From Bretschneidera sinensis (lineage: Eukaryota > Streptophyta > Magnoliopsida > Brassicales > Akaniaceae), in assembly GCA_023935145.1 (NCBI GenBank), contig CM043699.1, positions 111,767,036 to 111,831,035 on the forward strand: a stretch of DNA of 64,000 nucleotides, given 5' to 3'. The translations under genes were made by a program, and so were the position numbers. Within the stretch, counting starts at the first letter, position 1, and every line of letters begins with the position of its first letter. Positions 24,253 through 36,132 of this stretch are shown piece by piece. The notes under the pieces are model-generated. The model was not told the DNA's origin. It was given only the letters and a program-made list of their open reading frames with translations, and did not search any database.

Positions 24253-25107
24253 TTTGAAATGTTGAGATGTGATGTATTATCGTGAATAAAATTATAGATG
24301 ATTGAGTCTCACAGAAGGAGACAATTATAAAGATAATGTTATAGAAATGTTGAGGGGTGATATATCATCATGAATAAACTTATAGATGATTGAATCTCAC
24401 AGAAATAGTATTATTAAAATGCAGATGTGTGGCATGTTATTTTGGAATGGTTTAGAGATGATTTGGTCTCACAGAGAGAGACAATTATGGTAAGCAAGAA
24501 GCAGAGAATGATGAGAACCATCTAAATGATGGATTTTATGATGTGAACCTCATTACGAGGTAATTATGAGATAATTGATGGTCTTAAAAATGGACCAATG
24601 ATTGAGAAGAAGAGATCAATAGAGAATGAATTTTATGTCATGTGTATTGACAATAGAAAGTTGTCATCAGGTTATGTGAAAATAAATGATTAAATATTAA
24701 AAGACTATGTATGAAATTTGGAATACTTTTAGTAAATTTAATTCACTGAGCTTATGAAGCTCACTCATCATTGTACAATGATTTTAGGTAGCAGACAGGA
24801 CAAAAAGTCTGGTGGGTTGAGAGTCAGACAAAATTTATTTTCTGTAAGTCACGTACGTGTCATCATCCTCAGACTAATGGGAAAATAAAATGAAACAAAA
24901 AATTTATTCGTAAATATTCATACATTGTACATTGTAAAGAATGTTTAAATATCAGATTGATGTAATTTCCCTGTGGAGGGTTAAAGAATTATAAAAAATT
25001 TAAAATGGGTGTTATTTATTTTTATTGTTGCATATATGTGTCGTGCTGAGATTTCAAAATGTGATGATACCGTTTCGGGGGTGGCCAACCCGGGATGGGT
25101 CGTTACA
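24253..25107 (+). repeat. Partial gypsy family-1 LTR, right end
   Basis: Collinear with 6483-7331 and ends GGGTCGTTACA. The left 1.8 kb of the LTR is absent because the block starts at a duplication junction. Confidence 0.85.
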
Positions 25108-25740
25108 TCGGCCCCAGGCCTCACAGGCCGAAGTACGCAACCAACAGTACGAAGCTCTATTTTACTTCATCAAGCACATAAATATACTTAAGGAAGTGGG
25201 GGGGCCACTGATGTAGTGAATAATTCACTCTCCAATAGCTTGGTGACACATGAATAACTCCCTTATAATAAACGGATGACACGTTGCTGTGTTAATAATG
25301 GGCATGTAACAGTGCAGATGACGAATCCATAATCATTCACGCACTTTTCACACGCAAGAATGGAAGCAAGATTTCAGGGAATGTACCATCCCTGAACACG
25401 CAATAAGATCCTTCGCCAGAGAAGCGGGATCTCAGAGATTGCGCTATCTTAAGCACGTGGTCAACTTGCCCCCTTAACCACTATAAAAAGCCCAAGGTAT
25501 GTAGATTTCATCTCAATTCAAGTTCATCAGTGAAACACTAAGACCACAACCCTTTTTCCATTTTCTCAAAACCTCGCCCTCACAAAGGCACCAGAAAGCC
25601 CTCAGAGGCACCACCCCTTTCCTCCGGTGACTCTTTTGCTCATCTCTCTTTCTTTGGGTAAACCGTGAAATCTCAGACCTACAGCTCAGCAGCAGATTTT
25701 TGACATCAACATAATCTTGAGAAACTTTATTGATAACGTC
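25108..25740 (+). mobile_element. Retrotransposon end plus LTR-like fragment, copy 2
   Basis: Near-identical to 7332-7960, including GGAAGTGGGGGGGCCA, TGATGTAGTGAATAATTCAC, and a TATAAAAA box near 25486. It was duplicated with the SSL block, not by transposition, because both flanks are also copied. Confidence 0.5.
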
Positions 25741-28170
25741 AATATAGATATGAAAGCTAAAAATTAACATCACTAATAAAATTCTTAAAAATTATTAATA
25801 AAATTTGTAATTGATCTAAACAATTAAATTTAGGATTGAACCAATAAAAAAATCATCAATATTTTTATGCATGGCTTTGGTGGGAGAAAGCAAAAAGCAA
25901 TTGGATTGTGAAGTCCTTATCGATCAACAACTGAGACTAGCAATATTTACTCTGGGCTGGTAAGGCGACTGACCTTATCCATCCAATTTTTACAAGTAAT
26001 GACGATCAAACATCGTCTCTGCACAAACGAGTAAACTAATAGAAACTTGCCACGCGAATTTGAAACCATTACCAATAAATCTCTTGAACTAAAAACAAAT
26101 GAATGAGAAGTAAAGTGATTACTAATCAATTTTTTTTTTTATAATTTCTGTAAATTTTAGTGGTTCTGGTTTTTTTTCTTTGATTTTACAAGATAAAGAG
26201 AAAAAAAACATAAAGAAATACAATGGTTGCCCGTACTGCAGCATATCTACGCCCATACCTTTCCTTTTTCATCTTCTTGCGATATCGTTACTTTTTCACA
26301 TGCCTTGCACGCTTAATTAATTGTTGTCACCATCGTCCATTTTAATGGTATTCAACTGGCCACGTACCTTCCGAAAGAAGAAGAACAATTTGAAGCCACA
26401 CCCAACATCTTGCCTCAGCTGTAAAGTAGCCTGAACAACTTCAATTATTGATGTCAGACTTTAAAGGGACTGTTAAAGCGTGGACCTGCACACAGGAAAG
26501 TTGAAAACCCGAAGCTAAATTCATTTGAGTTTTTTAAGAGAATTTAGCAAAATTTTAATTTGGCTAGTCAATGTTTTAAACTCGCTCGGATAATTTTAAA
26601 CTAATTTATTAATAATCTCAGTATAAATATGGTAAAAAAATTAATATTATACTTCTTTTCACAAAAGATTTCGTTACTTCAGTTTCTTTAGATTAAGAAA
26701 ATAAGCCAATTTTTTAGACCTTAGTCAGAAAATTCTTTCTTTTTGAAAGGCAAAATATATACTTTATCTTTAAGGATGCATGTTTCGTTGCATTGCATTT
26801 ATAAGCCATTTGGATTTAAAAATCTGGATTTAAACTATGTTGATATTCAAAATATGTTGTTGAATTGGAGTTGAATGCTCCAATACCTGCATAAAGAGAT
26901 TTCAGTGAACTAAGGGATCACCTGAGGGAAAAAGGTAAGTGAATCCTTCGGAAACACTGACGTTCTTTTTAACACAAGATTTTTAAGAAAACGGCGGGAG
27001 ATGTTATCAGTGCTCTAGTAATGAGCTCGTAAAAACTGAAGATAATTTGGGTTTGCATACTTGAGATTTTTTATAGTGTTCTGGAGACGAGGTTCCCCAC
27101 ATGATAGGGATGGTGCGATACTGGAGATCCCGTCTTCCGCTAAAAGATCTGGTCATGTGTCTAAGGACGGTTTTAATATCTGTAATCAAGCTTTCATGTC
27201 TGTGCGAGGAATCCGGGAGTAGTGGCGACTACCCACGACTTTGCCCATGTGTCAATATACTGTTGGATAAGGATCATCCACGTGTCATTGTGCTATTGAA
27301 TAAAAGCCGCCTATGTGTTGTTAGGCTATTGGATAAGGATCACCCACGTGTCACTGTTTTATTAGACAGAAGATTTGTTTATGTATCGTCATACTAGTAA
27401 TGAATACGTCTATTGACTGCATCAAACTGAAAGAGCCAAAAATGATCACAATGGTCTCAAGAGTGAAGGCGAGGCGCACCTCCGTTGTGGGAGCTCGGCT
27501 TACTAGATGTGAGGCCGTGGTCGAGCTCAATGTTATCTTGGGTAAGGGGGGCTCGACTTAATTGAAATTTAACCATAGGTCACGCAAACCCTTGCTTTTG
27601 ATATATATAAAGGGAAAATGAGAGTGAAGTATGTTCCTTTTTTTTCTGGAAGAAAAATGGAAGGGAAGAGGAGTCTGTTTAATTGAAATTTAGAAGTCAT
27701 AATCTTTTTGATAAAAAATCGTTTTAAATCCCTCACTTTCTATTTCCTCCTTTCAATCCCTTTCGCTTTGAAATATAGTGTTAAAGAGAGAAAGGATCAA
27801 ATTTGTAGACAAATACTCCAGAAAATGAACTGCATGAAAGTTATATAAGTAGTTTAATCAAATTTATATGTTACTGCTGGTTTTTTTAAATAATTTTGAT
27901 TTTAATTTTTTTAATATATTATTAATTTAAAATTATAAATAAATAATTTTTTAATATTTATGGATTTTATTATATTATATTTATAAAATTTTAATTATTT
28001 AATCAGATAAATATTGTGTTGGATTTTAGAGAGTACACTTTAATTTTAATTACTCGTGCAATAATCAATTTTCAGTAAAATACTCGTGAATTAAGACATT
28101 TATCTTTAGAAAATCAAAAGCAAAGAAAAATTTGAAGTATGATTGCTTTGGAACTACGTGCCATTAAGAT
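25741..28170. other. Duplicated SSL 5' block (copy of about 7960-10500)
   Basis: Collinear with the region upstream of SSL-1: module copy 3 at 25865-25975, 33-bp repeat unit at 26990-27610, and a single 98-bp unit at about 27624-27725. No gene is supported; frames here are not conserved with the first copy. Confidence 0.7.
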
Positions 28171-28373
28171 AACCCCTCCAATTTATTGCCAAAACGTGTC
28201 GATCAAAGAGAAACACGTTATCTTCTTTAACTTTAATACGTCCAACTGCCAAGACACGCATCCCTTCATTTAAATCCGTGTTTGTTTTCCAACATTACCA
28301 TTCTCTTTTCTGCTCTGATCAATTTAGTCGATAATTCTCCTTCCCAAATTATCAGGTAACCAAAAGGAGCCTA
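28171..28373 (+). promoter_or_regulatory. Putative SSL-2 promoter, G-box palindrome lost
   Basis: Aligned with 10499-10688. A short deletion removes CCAAATTATGAC-like sequence, leaving AAAACGTGTCGATC; AACACGTTATC remains downstream. Before the ATG there is also an insertion of about 17 bp (GTAACCAAAAGGAGCCT) absent in SSL-1. Regulatory differences between the paralogues are inferred from this. Confidence 0.4.
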
Positions 28374-30405
28374 ATGGACCAATATGTGGTAAAGATAACA
28401 GCAACATCAGTGGTAGTAGCGATCCTCTCCATCATGATACTCAAAATTCTTATTGCACCACCTCATTTAAAAGGCTCCAAAGACGTTCTCAGCTCTGCAA
28501 AAGTCATCGGACTCAACGGAGGAGTAGCACCGGAAAGCGTCGACTTTGATCCCAACGGCGGAGGTCCGTACGTTGGCGTAGCCGACGGACGTATCCTCAA
28601 ATGGGCAAACAGTAGCATTGGTTGGACTGATTTCGCAGTCACCTCTACTACTAGGTATCTAATACTCCATTTAAGTGCCGTTTAGCTTAGTGGTAGATCC
28701 AGTTTACGTTTGGTTTAGTAAAATAACACTAGAGTTAAAAATTTATTTGCTAATTTCGTAAAATAAAAGTGAAAAAAATACAGTTTTTTTATACATAAAA
28801 TCAACTTTTAAAAAACTATTTTTTAACTTTTAAATTTTTGAAAAGATAATTTTAAAAAGACACCTTATTTGTTTAGACTATTAAAATTTATCACCAATTT
28901 TTAATCATCCATTTAAACATTCGAAATTAAATCTTATTAGTTACAAAATTTTTATTATGGTTAAATTGGTAAAATATATAAATTATTAATGAAGTTTTTT
29001 AATAATAATAAGATCACATTCCAGATGTCATAAAATGATGATCAAAATCTGTAGTGAGGATAACGCTGCTTATGGTTTATTTTGTAAGAGTTTTTGAAAA
29101 TTGTTTACCAAATATAGAAAAGAAATTTTAAAAACTATTTTCAGTTTTCGAAAACTGAAAACAATTTTCAAAAATTATTTTCCAACCTAGCCCTAGTATT
29201 TTTAGGTAATGCGTTATATTGTAGAATATTTTTCTATTTTTAAAAAATGAAATCAAAAAATAATTTTCAAAATCAATTTTTTCTTTTGAAATTATTATTA
29301 TTATTTTTTTAACAACACTTGAAATCCTTGAACACAATCGTAATGGTAATGGTATTTTTCGTTGTCACTGTGATAAATTTTTTTAATAATAGTTTTGACT
29401 GACTGGAAAGTAACTTTGAAGGAAATTTTGTGGGAAACCACTAAATCCAGCTCTGGAGCCTGTGTGTGGGAGGCCATTAGGATTACGTTTCGAAAAGAAA
29501 TCTGGAGATCTCTATATTTGCGATTGCTATTTCGGTCTTATGAAAGTAGGACCTGAGGGAGGTGTGGCAACATCAGTCCTCAAAGTAGCTGAAGACCGAC
29601 CCCTTCACTTCACCAACCATTTGGACATCGATGAGGTTGATGATGTCATTTACTTAACAGATAGCAGCATATACTATACCATAAGGTAATCTAAGCACAA
29701 ACAAATTATATTTACGCCGCGTTCAATTGTAAAATAATCCGTTAATTTTTTTTTTTATTTTTAAAATGACTTTTATTATTATTATTATTAATGTAGGGTC
29801 CTATGCCCTATCTCATTTGCAGGACATTATGGACAATGTTCTTTACTCAAGACTTTACAGGTAGAGTGATTAGATATGAAAAATCAACCGGAGAAGCAAA
29901 GGAGATATTAGGACACCTTCATTTTCCGAATGGTGTAGCATTGAGCAAAGACCGCTCCTTTTTACTAGTTGCCGAATCCACTACAAGCCTCATTTATAGA
30001 GTTTGGCTCAAAGGTCCTAATGCTGGTAAACATGAAACTTTTGTCGAGCTTCCAGGACCCCCGGACAATATTAGAAGAAATTCAAATGGGGAGTTTTGGG
30101 TTGCTGTGCATGCAAAAAATGGACTTTTCGCAAAAATTACTTCTTCTTCCCCGTTTATTTCGAAACTTGTTTTAAAACTATTTAGCTACTCCACCCTGGA
30201 ATATTTGGTACAAGGAGGGATGCCACATGCAGTTGCTGTAAAACTAAGTGAGAACGGAGAAATTATGGAAATTTTAGAGGATAGTAAAGGAAAGAGTTTG
30301 AGGATTCTTAGCGAAGTGACAGAGTATGATGGGAAGCTGTGGTTTGGATCTTTTACGGAGCCTTTTACGGGCGTTTACGATTTGAAACAGTTACCCGATA
30401 ACTAA
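28374..30405 (+). CDS. Strictosidine synthase-like protein (SSL-2), three exons
   Basis: Coding join: 28374-28654, 29422-29685, 29823-30405 (1128 nt, 375 aa). Splice sites are in the same places as in SSL-1 and introns are GT..AG. Exon 1 differs by one residue (FDPNGG for FDPDGG) and exon 2 is identical at nucleotide level by eye. Exon 3 carries a cluster of changes: RTLW for RQLW, TFVELPGPP for TFTDKLPGSP (one residue shorter), AVHAK for ALHAK, SKLV for SELV, SYST for SYPT, LPDN for LPNN. VELPG is the more usual SSL family wording. N-terminal hydrophobic segment and propeller motifs are as in SSL-1; the substrate is unknown. Intact, likely expressed unless the promoter change silences it. 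Confidence 0.9.
29090..29192. mobile_element. MITE remnant in SSL-2 intron 1
   Basis: A short AT-rich piece with GAAAACTGAAAAC and a right end like TTTTCCAACCTAGCC corresponds to the right end of the 481-bp element in SSL-1. The left terminus is missing. Confidence 0.4.
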
Positions 30406-31515
30406 TTCGGATCTCTTGATTTAGTACTTGCTTTCGACTTCTCTATATGAAAGGTAGTGTTTGCTCTGAGTTCAATTTCTCTCTTTCCCTGTTGTGAAAG
30501 GTAGTGTTTGCTTAAGTTGAAGAACAAGTCATTTGTTTTTCATTTTACGGTTGGAGGCTTTTTTTCAACCCAAACAATATTGAATAATTTCAAACACTGC
30601 TCTTATCGTAACTGGATTTTTTTTTTTTTTTTTTTAATTTGAATTCAAAATTGTTATTCTATGCTTATAGCTATGCTTGGACAAAATAGTGTTCTCTCGC
30701 AAAACTTTTGTTTACTTAATGATTGATAGAGATAAAACATAAAAGAAAATAAAATTGAGATAAAAGAAAAATATATCTTCTAATAAAAGATAAAATATTT
30801 TTATTTTTTTCACAAATTGAGAGAATTGAAAAATGAAAAACGAAAAGTAATGGGTTAGTATCTTGTCATTGTGCAAGCAACGATGTGTTATCATCCTATG
30901 CATTAGGTATGCAGATTTCATTTCAATTCAAGTTTATCACTAAAACATTAAAATTACAATCATTTTTATTTTTTTAAAACTTCACATTGATAAAAGTATC
31001 GGAAAGTTTTCGGAAGTATTACCATTTCTTTCAATGATTCTTTAATTTTTTTTTTATATAGCCCGTGAAATTTTAGACTTTTAATTCAGCATGAGATTTT
31101 CGACATCAATATAATTTTAAAAATTTTCATTGATAATTTTAAAATAAATATAAAAACTAAAAATTAGCATCACTAATAAAATGTTTTAAATCTATCAATT
31201 TAAGTTTCGATCCGAAAAAAAAAAAAAAAAAATCATCCACGTTTATATGCTGGCTTTGGTGGTTGACAGCACAAAGCAACTGGATTGTGAACTCCTTATC
31301 GATCAACTACTACAGAGGCTAGCAATATCTACTCTGGGTGTCACTGTGAGCTGGTAAGGCGACAGTACTGATGTAATAGGTGCCCTTGGCCTTTTCCAGA
31401 CCTAACAATGAGAAACACGTTATCTTCTTTAACTTTAATACGTCTTCTAATAAAAGAAAATAAAAAATTGAGATAAAAGAAAAATATGTCTTCTAATAAA
31501 AATTAAAGAAATTTT
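30406..31515. other. SSL-2 3' flank and SSL-flanking repeat module copy 4
   Basis: Collinear with 13075-14030. A short internal re-duplication of GAAAGGTAGTGTTTGC is seen at 30450-30510. The module core lies at 31250-31370, followed by promoter-like AATGAGAAACACGTTATCTTC at about 31408. A breakpoint follows near 31515-31527. Confidence 0.55.
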
Positions 31516-32176
31516 TGAAGAAATTTTTTTAAGATGACTCTTATTATTATTATTAATATAGGGTTCTATGCCTTATTTCATTTGCAGGAAATTATGGACA
31601 ATGTTCTTTACTCAAGACTTTACAGGTAGAGTGATTAGATATGAAAAATCAACCGGAGAAGCAAAGGAGATATTAGGACACCTTCATTTTCCTAATGGTG
31701 TAGCACTAAGCGAAGACCGCTCCTTTTTACTAGTCGCCGAATCCACTACAAGCCTCATTTATAGAGTTTGGCTCAAAGGTCCTAATGCTGGTGAACATGA
31801 TATTTTTACTGATAAACTCCCAGGATCCCCGGACAATATTAGAAGAAATTCAAATGGGGAGTTTTGGGTTGCTTTGCATGCAAAAAATGGACTTCTCGCA
31901 AAAATTACTTCTTCTTCCCCGTTTATTTCGGAACTTGTTTTAAAACTATTTAGCTACCCCACCCTGGAATATTTGGTACAAGGAGGGATGCCACATGCAG
32001 TTGCTGTAAAACTAAGTGAGAACGGAGAAATTATGGAAATTTTAGAGGATAGTAAAGGAAAGAGTTTGAGGATTCTTAGCGGTGTGACAGAGTATGATGG
32101 GAAGCTATGGTTCGGATCTTTTACGGAGCCTTTTACGGGCGTTCAATTTACTCTGGGTGTCACTCTGAGCTGGTAA
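31516..32176 (+). pseudogene. SSL exon-3 pseudogene (SSL-3) with chimeric tail
   Basis: It contains the end of intron 2 (AAGATGACTCTTATTATT..TTTGCAG) and exon 3 from 31588. Exons 1 and 2 are absent: upstream sequence is the repeat module. Open to 32176, but homology to SSL-1 stops at about 32143 in GGGCGTT; the last residues (QFTLGVTLSW) come from the flanking repeat module, replacing the normal YDLKQLPNN ending. It shares TFTDKLPGS-type wording with SSL-1 (IFTDKLPGSPDN here) and not SSL-2, so it derives from or was converted by an SSL-1-like copy. No start, signal segment or first half of the propeller, hence non-functional. Confidence 0.88.
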
Positions 32177-32830
32177 GGCGACAGTACTGATGTAATAGGT
32201 GCCCTTGGCCTTTTCCAGACCAATTTTCACGAATAATGACAATCAAACATCGTGTCTGCACAAACGAGTATGAACATTATACGAGTAAACTAATAGAAAC
32301 TTGCCACGCGAATTTGAAACGGTTATCAATAAATCTCTTGAATTAAAAAAAAAAATGAATGAGAAGTAAGTGATTACTGATCAATTTTTATTTATAATTT
32401 CTGTAAATTTTAGTGGTTCTGTTTTTTTCTTTGATTTTACGAGATAAAGAGGAAAAAAACATAAAGAAATACGATTGTCCATACTTCAGCATATCTACGC
32501 CCATACCTTTCCTTTTTCACATGCCTTGCACGTTTAATTAATTGTTGTCACCATTGTCCTGTACCTTGCGAAAGAAGAACAATAATTTGAAACCACACCT
32601 AACATCTTGCTTAAGTTAATCCATTCAATTAAGACTCTTGTCTTAATTGAAAATTATTAATGTCAGACTTTAAACTTACTGTTAAAGCACGGATCTGCAC
32701 ACCTAACAAAAGTTGAAAGAAGAACAATAATTAAGAGAACCCCTTCAATTTATTGACACCAAAATTTGACACTAAAATTTGACACGTGTCAATAAATGAA
32801 AGACACGTTATCTTCTTTAATTTTGATACG
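32143..32830. repeat. SSL-flanking module copy 5 and promoter-like fragment
   Basis: ACTCTGGGTGTCACTCTGAGCTGG is followed by the right half of the 8180-8690 module. Near 32752-32830 lies a copy of the SSL promoter, including GACACGTGTC at about 32782-32791 and AGACACGTTATCTTC. No gene follows. Confidence 0.6.
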
Positions 32831-33650
32831 TCTTTTAATAAAAGAAAATAAAAAATCGAAATAAAAAAAATATGTTTTCTAATAAAAAATAAAAAATTAA
32901 TTTTTTTTTCACATGTACAAATTGAGAGAATTGAAAAGTGAAAGTAAAATATATATATTTTTTTACTTTTTTATATTTTTACGAAACACATTATAAAAAT
33001 CAAACTTTTTTTTTCTTTCTAATTTTACTAAAACACATTTGCATCTCTTCCATACAACATGAACATCTAGAATAATATTATAATTATAATTGATCAATTG
33101 CGTGCGCACACATGTTTTTACGATGAGATGTGCACGAAATTGAAATATAGGGGGTAATTTAATAGACTATTATAATGTAGAGACTCAATTGATCGATTTT
33201 AAAAAAAAATAATAAGATTTAAAGCAATGATCTAAATACAGGGATAAATCCCTAAAATTTAATTTATATGATTTTTTTTATTTTGTCAAAATGTAGTTTT
33301 TTCAGAATTCGTTTAAAATGATGTAGTTTTGGTCTTTGTTGTCATGTTAACAATGTAAAGCACAATCTATAAGCCATAAAAAAACTAAAAACTATAAAGC
33401 TTTTTCTATAAAGAAAAAGTAAAAGTAAAAGTAAAATACAATAATATTAATTAGGTGATAAGCCAACTTAAATGAGGCTAGTTTACATAACCATTCTATG
33501 CACAAGTTTATTTCTTAATAATTTTTTATATGTATATATATCATAGTATTTCTTTAAATTTGTTTTGATTGGATTTCATTTATTCATATTTTCTGTTTAT
33601 TTATGTTTTTATATAGTTTTTATTGTTATCATTTGTGATTAATACTTTTT
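32831..33650. other. AT-rich segment, duplicate of 13991-14800
   Basis: Collinear copy, with several poly-T and poly-A length differences. Nothing coding was seen. Confidence 0.55.
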
Positions 33651-34886
33651 ATGGTAGTTTGAGATGTTAAGAAAGATAATAAAAGAATATTTGAAAAGAG
33701 AAATTTGTGATGTGGGATATTATAAAAAAAGAAAGGTGTAGTAAATTATAATTTTGGTTGTAAATGTAAGTGAAGTTCGATGCAAGAAGATTGTGGATTT
33801 ATTCTAATATCTAGATATCTTGAATTTTAGATTATAGCAGGAATGATTAAATGGTTGATGCGAGTTTTAGATTAAATGGTTGATTAAAGAAGAGAAGGAA
33901 TAAGGAAAGAAAAGAAAGAGTACGGAAGGAAAGAAAGAATGAGGAAAGGTAGACAAAGAAAAGGAAGCTTATGGTATTGTTTTGTTTTGATTATTTCTTG
34001 TAGTTACTTGATAGAGGTAATTTCTAATTTTTAGTACATATTTCTTGGATTGGTATTCTAAATGATGTATTCTCTAGGTGTGGTGGAAGAACATAGTAAA
34101 TGCAAGGAAAAAGTCCAAGAATATCACTTGGTGCTATCAACGTGAGTTTCACCTTACTTTTAGTAAACGCAACTAAATAAATAATTATGAAAATGCAGTG
34201 ATAATATTATAAGAATTTTGTATAGATCTATGGATGTATAAGGAAATAATAATAGAAATGTCTTGATGTTTTTATACTTGTTGTGAGTGGAATGGCTATG
34301 ATATGAATTGTTGTGAACTTTATGTTTGAAAGTTGTAATATTGTGAATGCATTACATTGACATGAATTATAATGACATTTATGGGAATGAATGGATTGAA
34401 ATGAAAGGTAGAGCCTGCCCAGAAGGGGTATAGCGTTACCGAGGATAATATTGAAAATGGTAGGACCCTGTTTAGGAGGGATGTGGGGATCCGAGGATAA
34501 TATTGAAAATGGTATGACCCCGCCGGAATGGGTGAATGAGATTTGAAGATATGTAACGAGAAATATATCGGTACATGGGGAGACGTCTCCGTTGTATTAT
34601 CATTAACTCAAGGAAGGGCAAGAAATTGAAATGAGAAATGAATTAGTCATTATTGACATTTGCATTGCATTGCATTATATTGAGAATGATTATTCTGGCT
34701 TATGAAATGTGTATGATTGGATTTACCAATAAAAAGTATGTAATGCTTATGAATTGTGATAGATATAATATTTATGTATTTATTTAAAGGAAAGTAAATG
34801 GTGATTGATGAGATAAATTTATTGATGTGTTCAACATGAATTGTGATGGATGTGATAAGTATATATTAATGTTTAGAGTTCGATCT
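33651..34886 (+). repeat. Partial gypsy family-2 LTR (target of the later insertion)
   Basis: Duplicate of 14801-16013. Its likely continuation is 52963-53816 on the other side of the element at 34887-52962, ending GATGAGTCGTTACA. So the later element probably inserted into an older LTR of the same family; flanks overlap irregularly and a clean target duplication was not found. Confidence 0.55.
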
Positions 34887-35392
34887 TGTAGAGTCCGACT
34901 TTATTTTATTTTGTGTTAATACATGTATATGTCCGTATTAGAATTTAACTCCTATATTATAGTGTGTTGGACCTATTATCATAATAAATAACTTTAATGT
35001 AGAGCCCGGTACCTCAATTGGGATATTTAAATCGAGATTTTATTATTTTGACTTATAATTGATGTATAAGATGACTTTGAAATTAAATTTAAATTCATGT
35101 GATTTTTTATTTATTTAAATTTGATTGGTGTTAGTCACTTATATGACTTCTTGATTGATGTGTAATGTATTATAGAGGAATTGAAAGTGTTTGATGGAGA
35201 TATTAATGTAAAAGAAATGTTAGTAGTAATTTTAGGTTTAGAAGAAAGAAGTAGGAAAGTTAAGGAAATGATATGCAATTGAATTAGAGAAAAAAGAAAC
35301 GTAGAAAGGTAAAAATTTAAGTCTTAGTGGAGTATATAAAGCCCAAAGTCAGCCAAGAACAATAAAAACTCTCATTTTTCTTCGAGAAGCTC

Positions 35393-35429
35393 GGGGGGGG
35401 GGGGGGGGGGGGGGGAGAGAGAGAGAGAG
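35393..35429 (+). repeat. G23 homopolymer plus (AG)n
   Basis: 23 consecutive G (35393-35415) followed by seven AG pairs. It lies at the same LTR position that holds (TG)59(AG)22 at 16519 and (GA)13 at 45697. Homopolymer length may be affected by sequencing error. Confidence 0.85.
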
Positions 35430-35863
35430 TTGCTGAAAAATTTCTAGAACCGAGCAGCAACATCATATAGACCATCGTAGGTCTATCCGTGGTCCGATTG
35501 AGTTGATTTTTTGTACAAAGGTTTCTGACTTCCTGGTCTACATTTTGAAAGGTTGGATTTTATGTTGGAGCTTTCTGCATTAAGATTTCATGGGTTGATT
35601 TCAGACATCTGTTTTGGTGAGATTTTCACATTGTCAACTCATTTTTGTTTTTCTTGGATTTTTAGCAAGATTTTGAAGTATAATTGATTTCTAAACTATT
35701 CTAAGTTAAATTAGACTTCTTAAAGTTAATATTTGAGTTTTCTTTGAGATCATTTGGATTTAAATTACTTGGTTTATGAGTTGTTGAAGTTGGGAGAAAT
35801 TGTGAAGAAATTCTGAAATTTTTTACTGAAGAACTAAGATTTTGGAGTTTGATTTAAGTTTTG

Positions 35864-36092
35864 TGATAAGGAAGAATCCTCTTCCGATTCTTTCCTTGAT
35901 ATTAGATGATTTGTTATCTTGTATATATCTTTCCTAGTTTATAGGATAGGTATCAATTACGTCTATTTGTTTCTTATTATATAGGATCTTCCATTTCCAT
36001 ATGTAAATACATTATATATATAATGAGAATCAGTCACCTCAATATTATTGAGGATTCCAACCATATTCTACACAGGTCTTTAAACCTTCTCA
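35864..36092 (+). repeat. 5' LTR of Retrofit-like copia
   Basis: 229 bp, TGATAAGG...CTTCTCA. AT-rich TATATATATAAT near 36003-36020 may serve as the TATA region. An inverted CTCAATATTATTGAG palindrome lies near 36038-36052. Confidence 0.93.
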
Positions 36093-36132
36093 TGGTATCA
36101 AAGCCTTTTTAGTTTTTTTCCCGATCCTTTCC

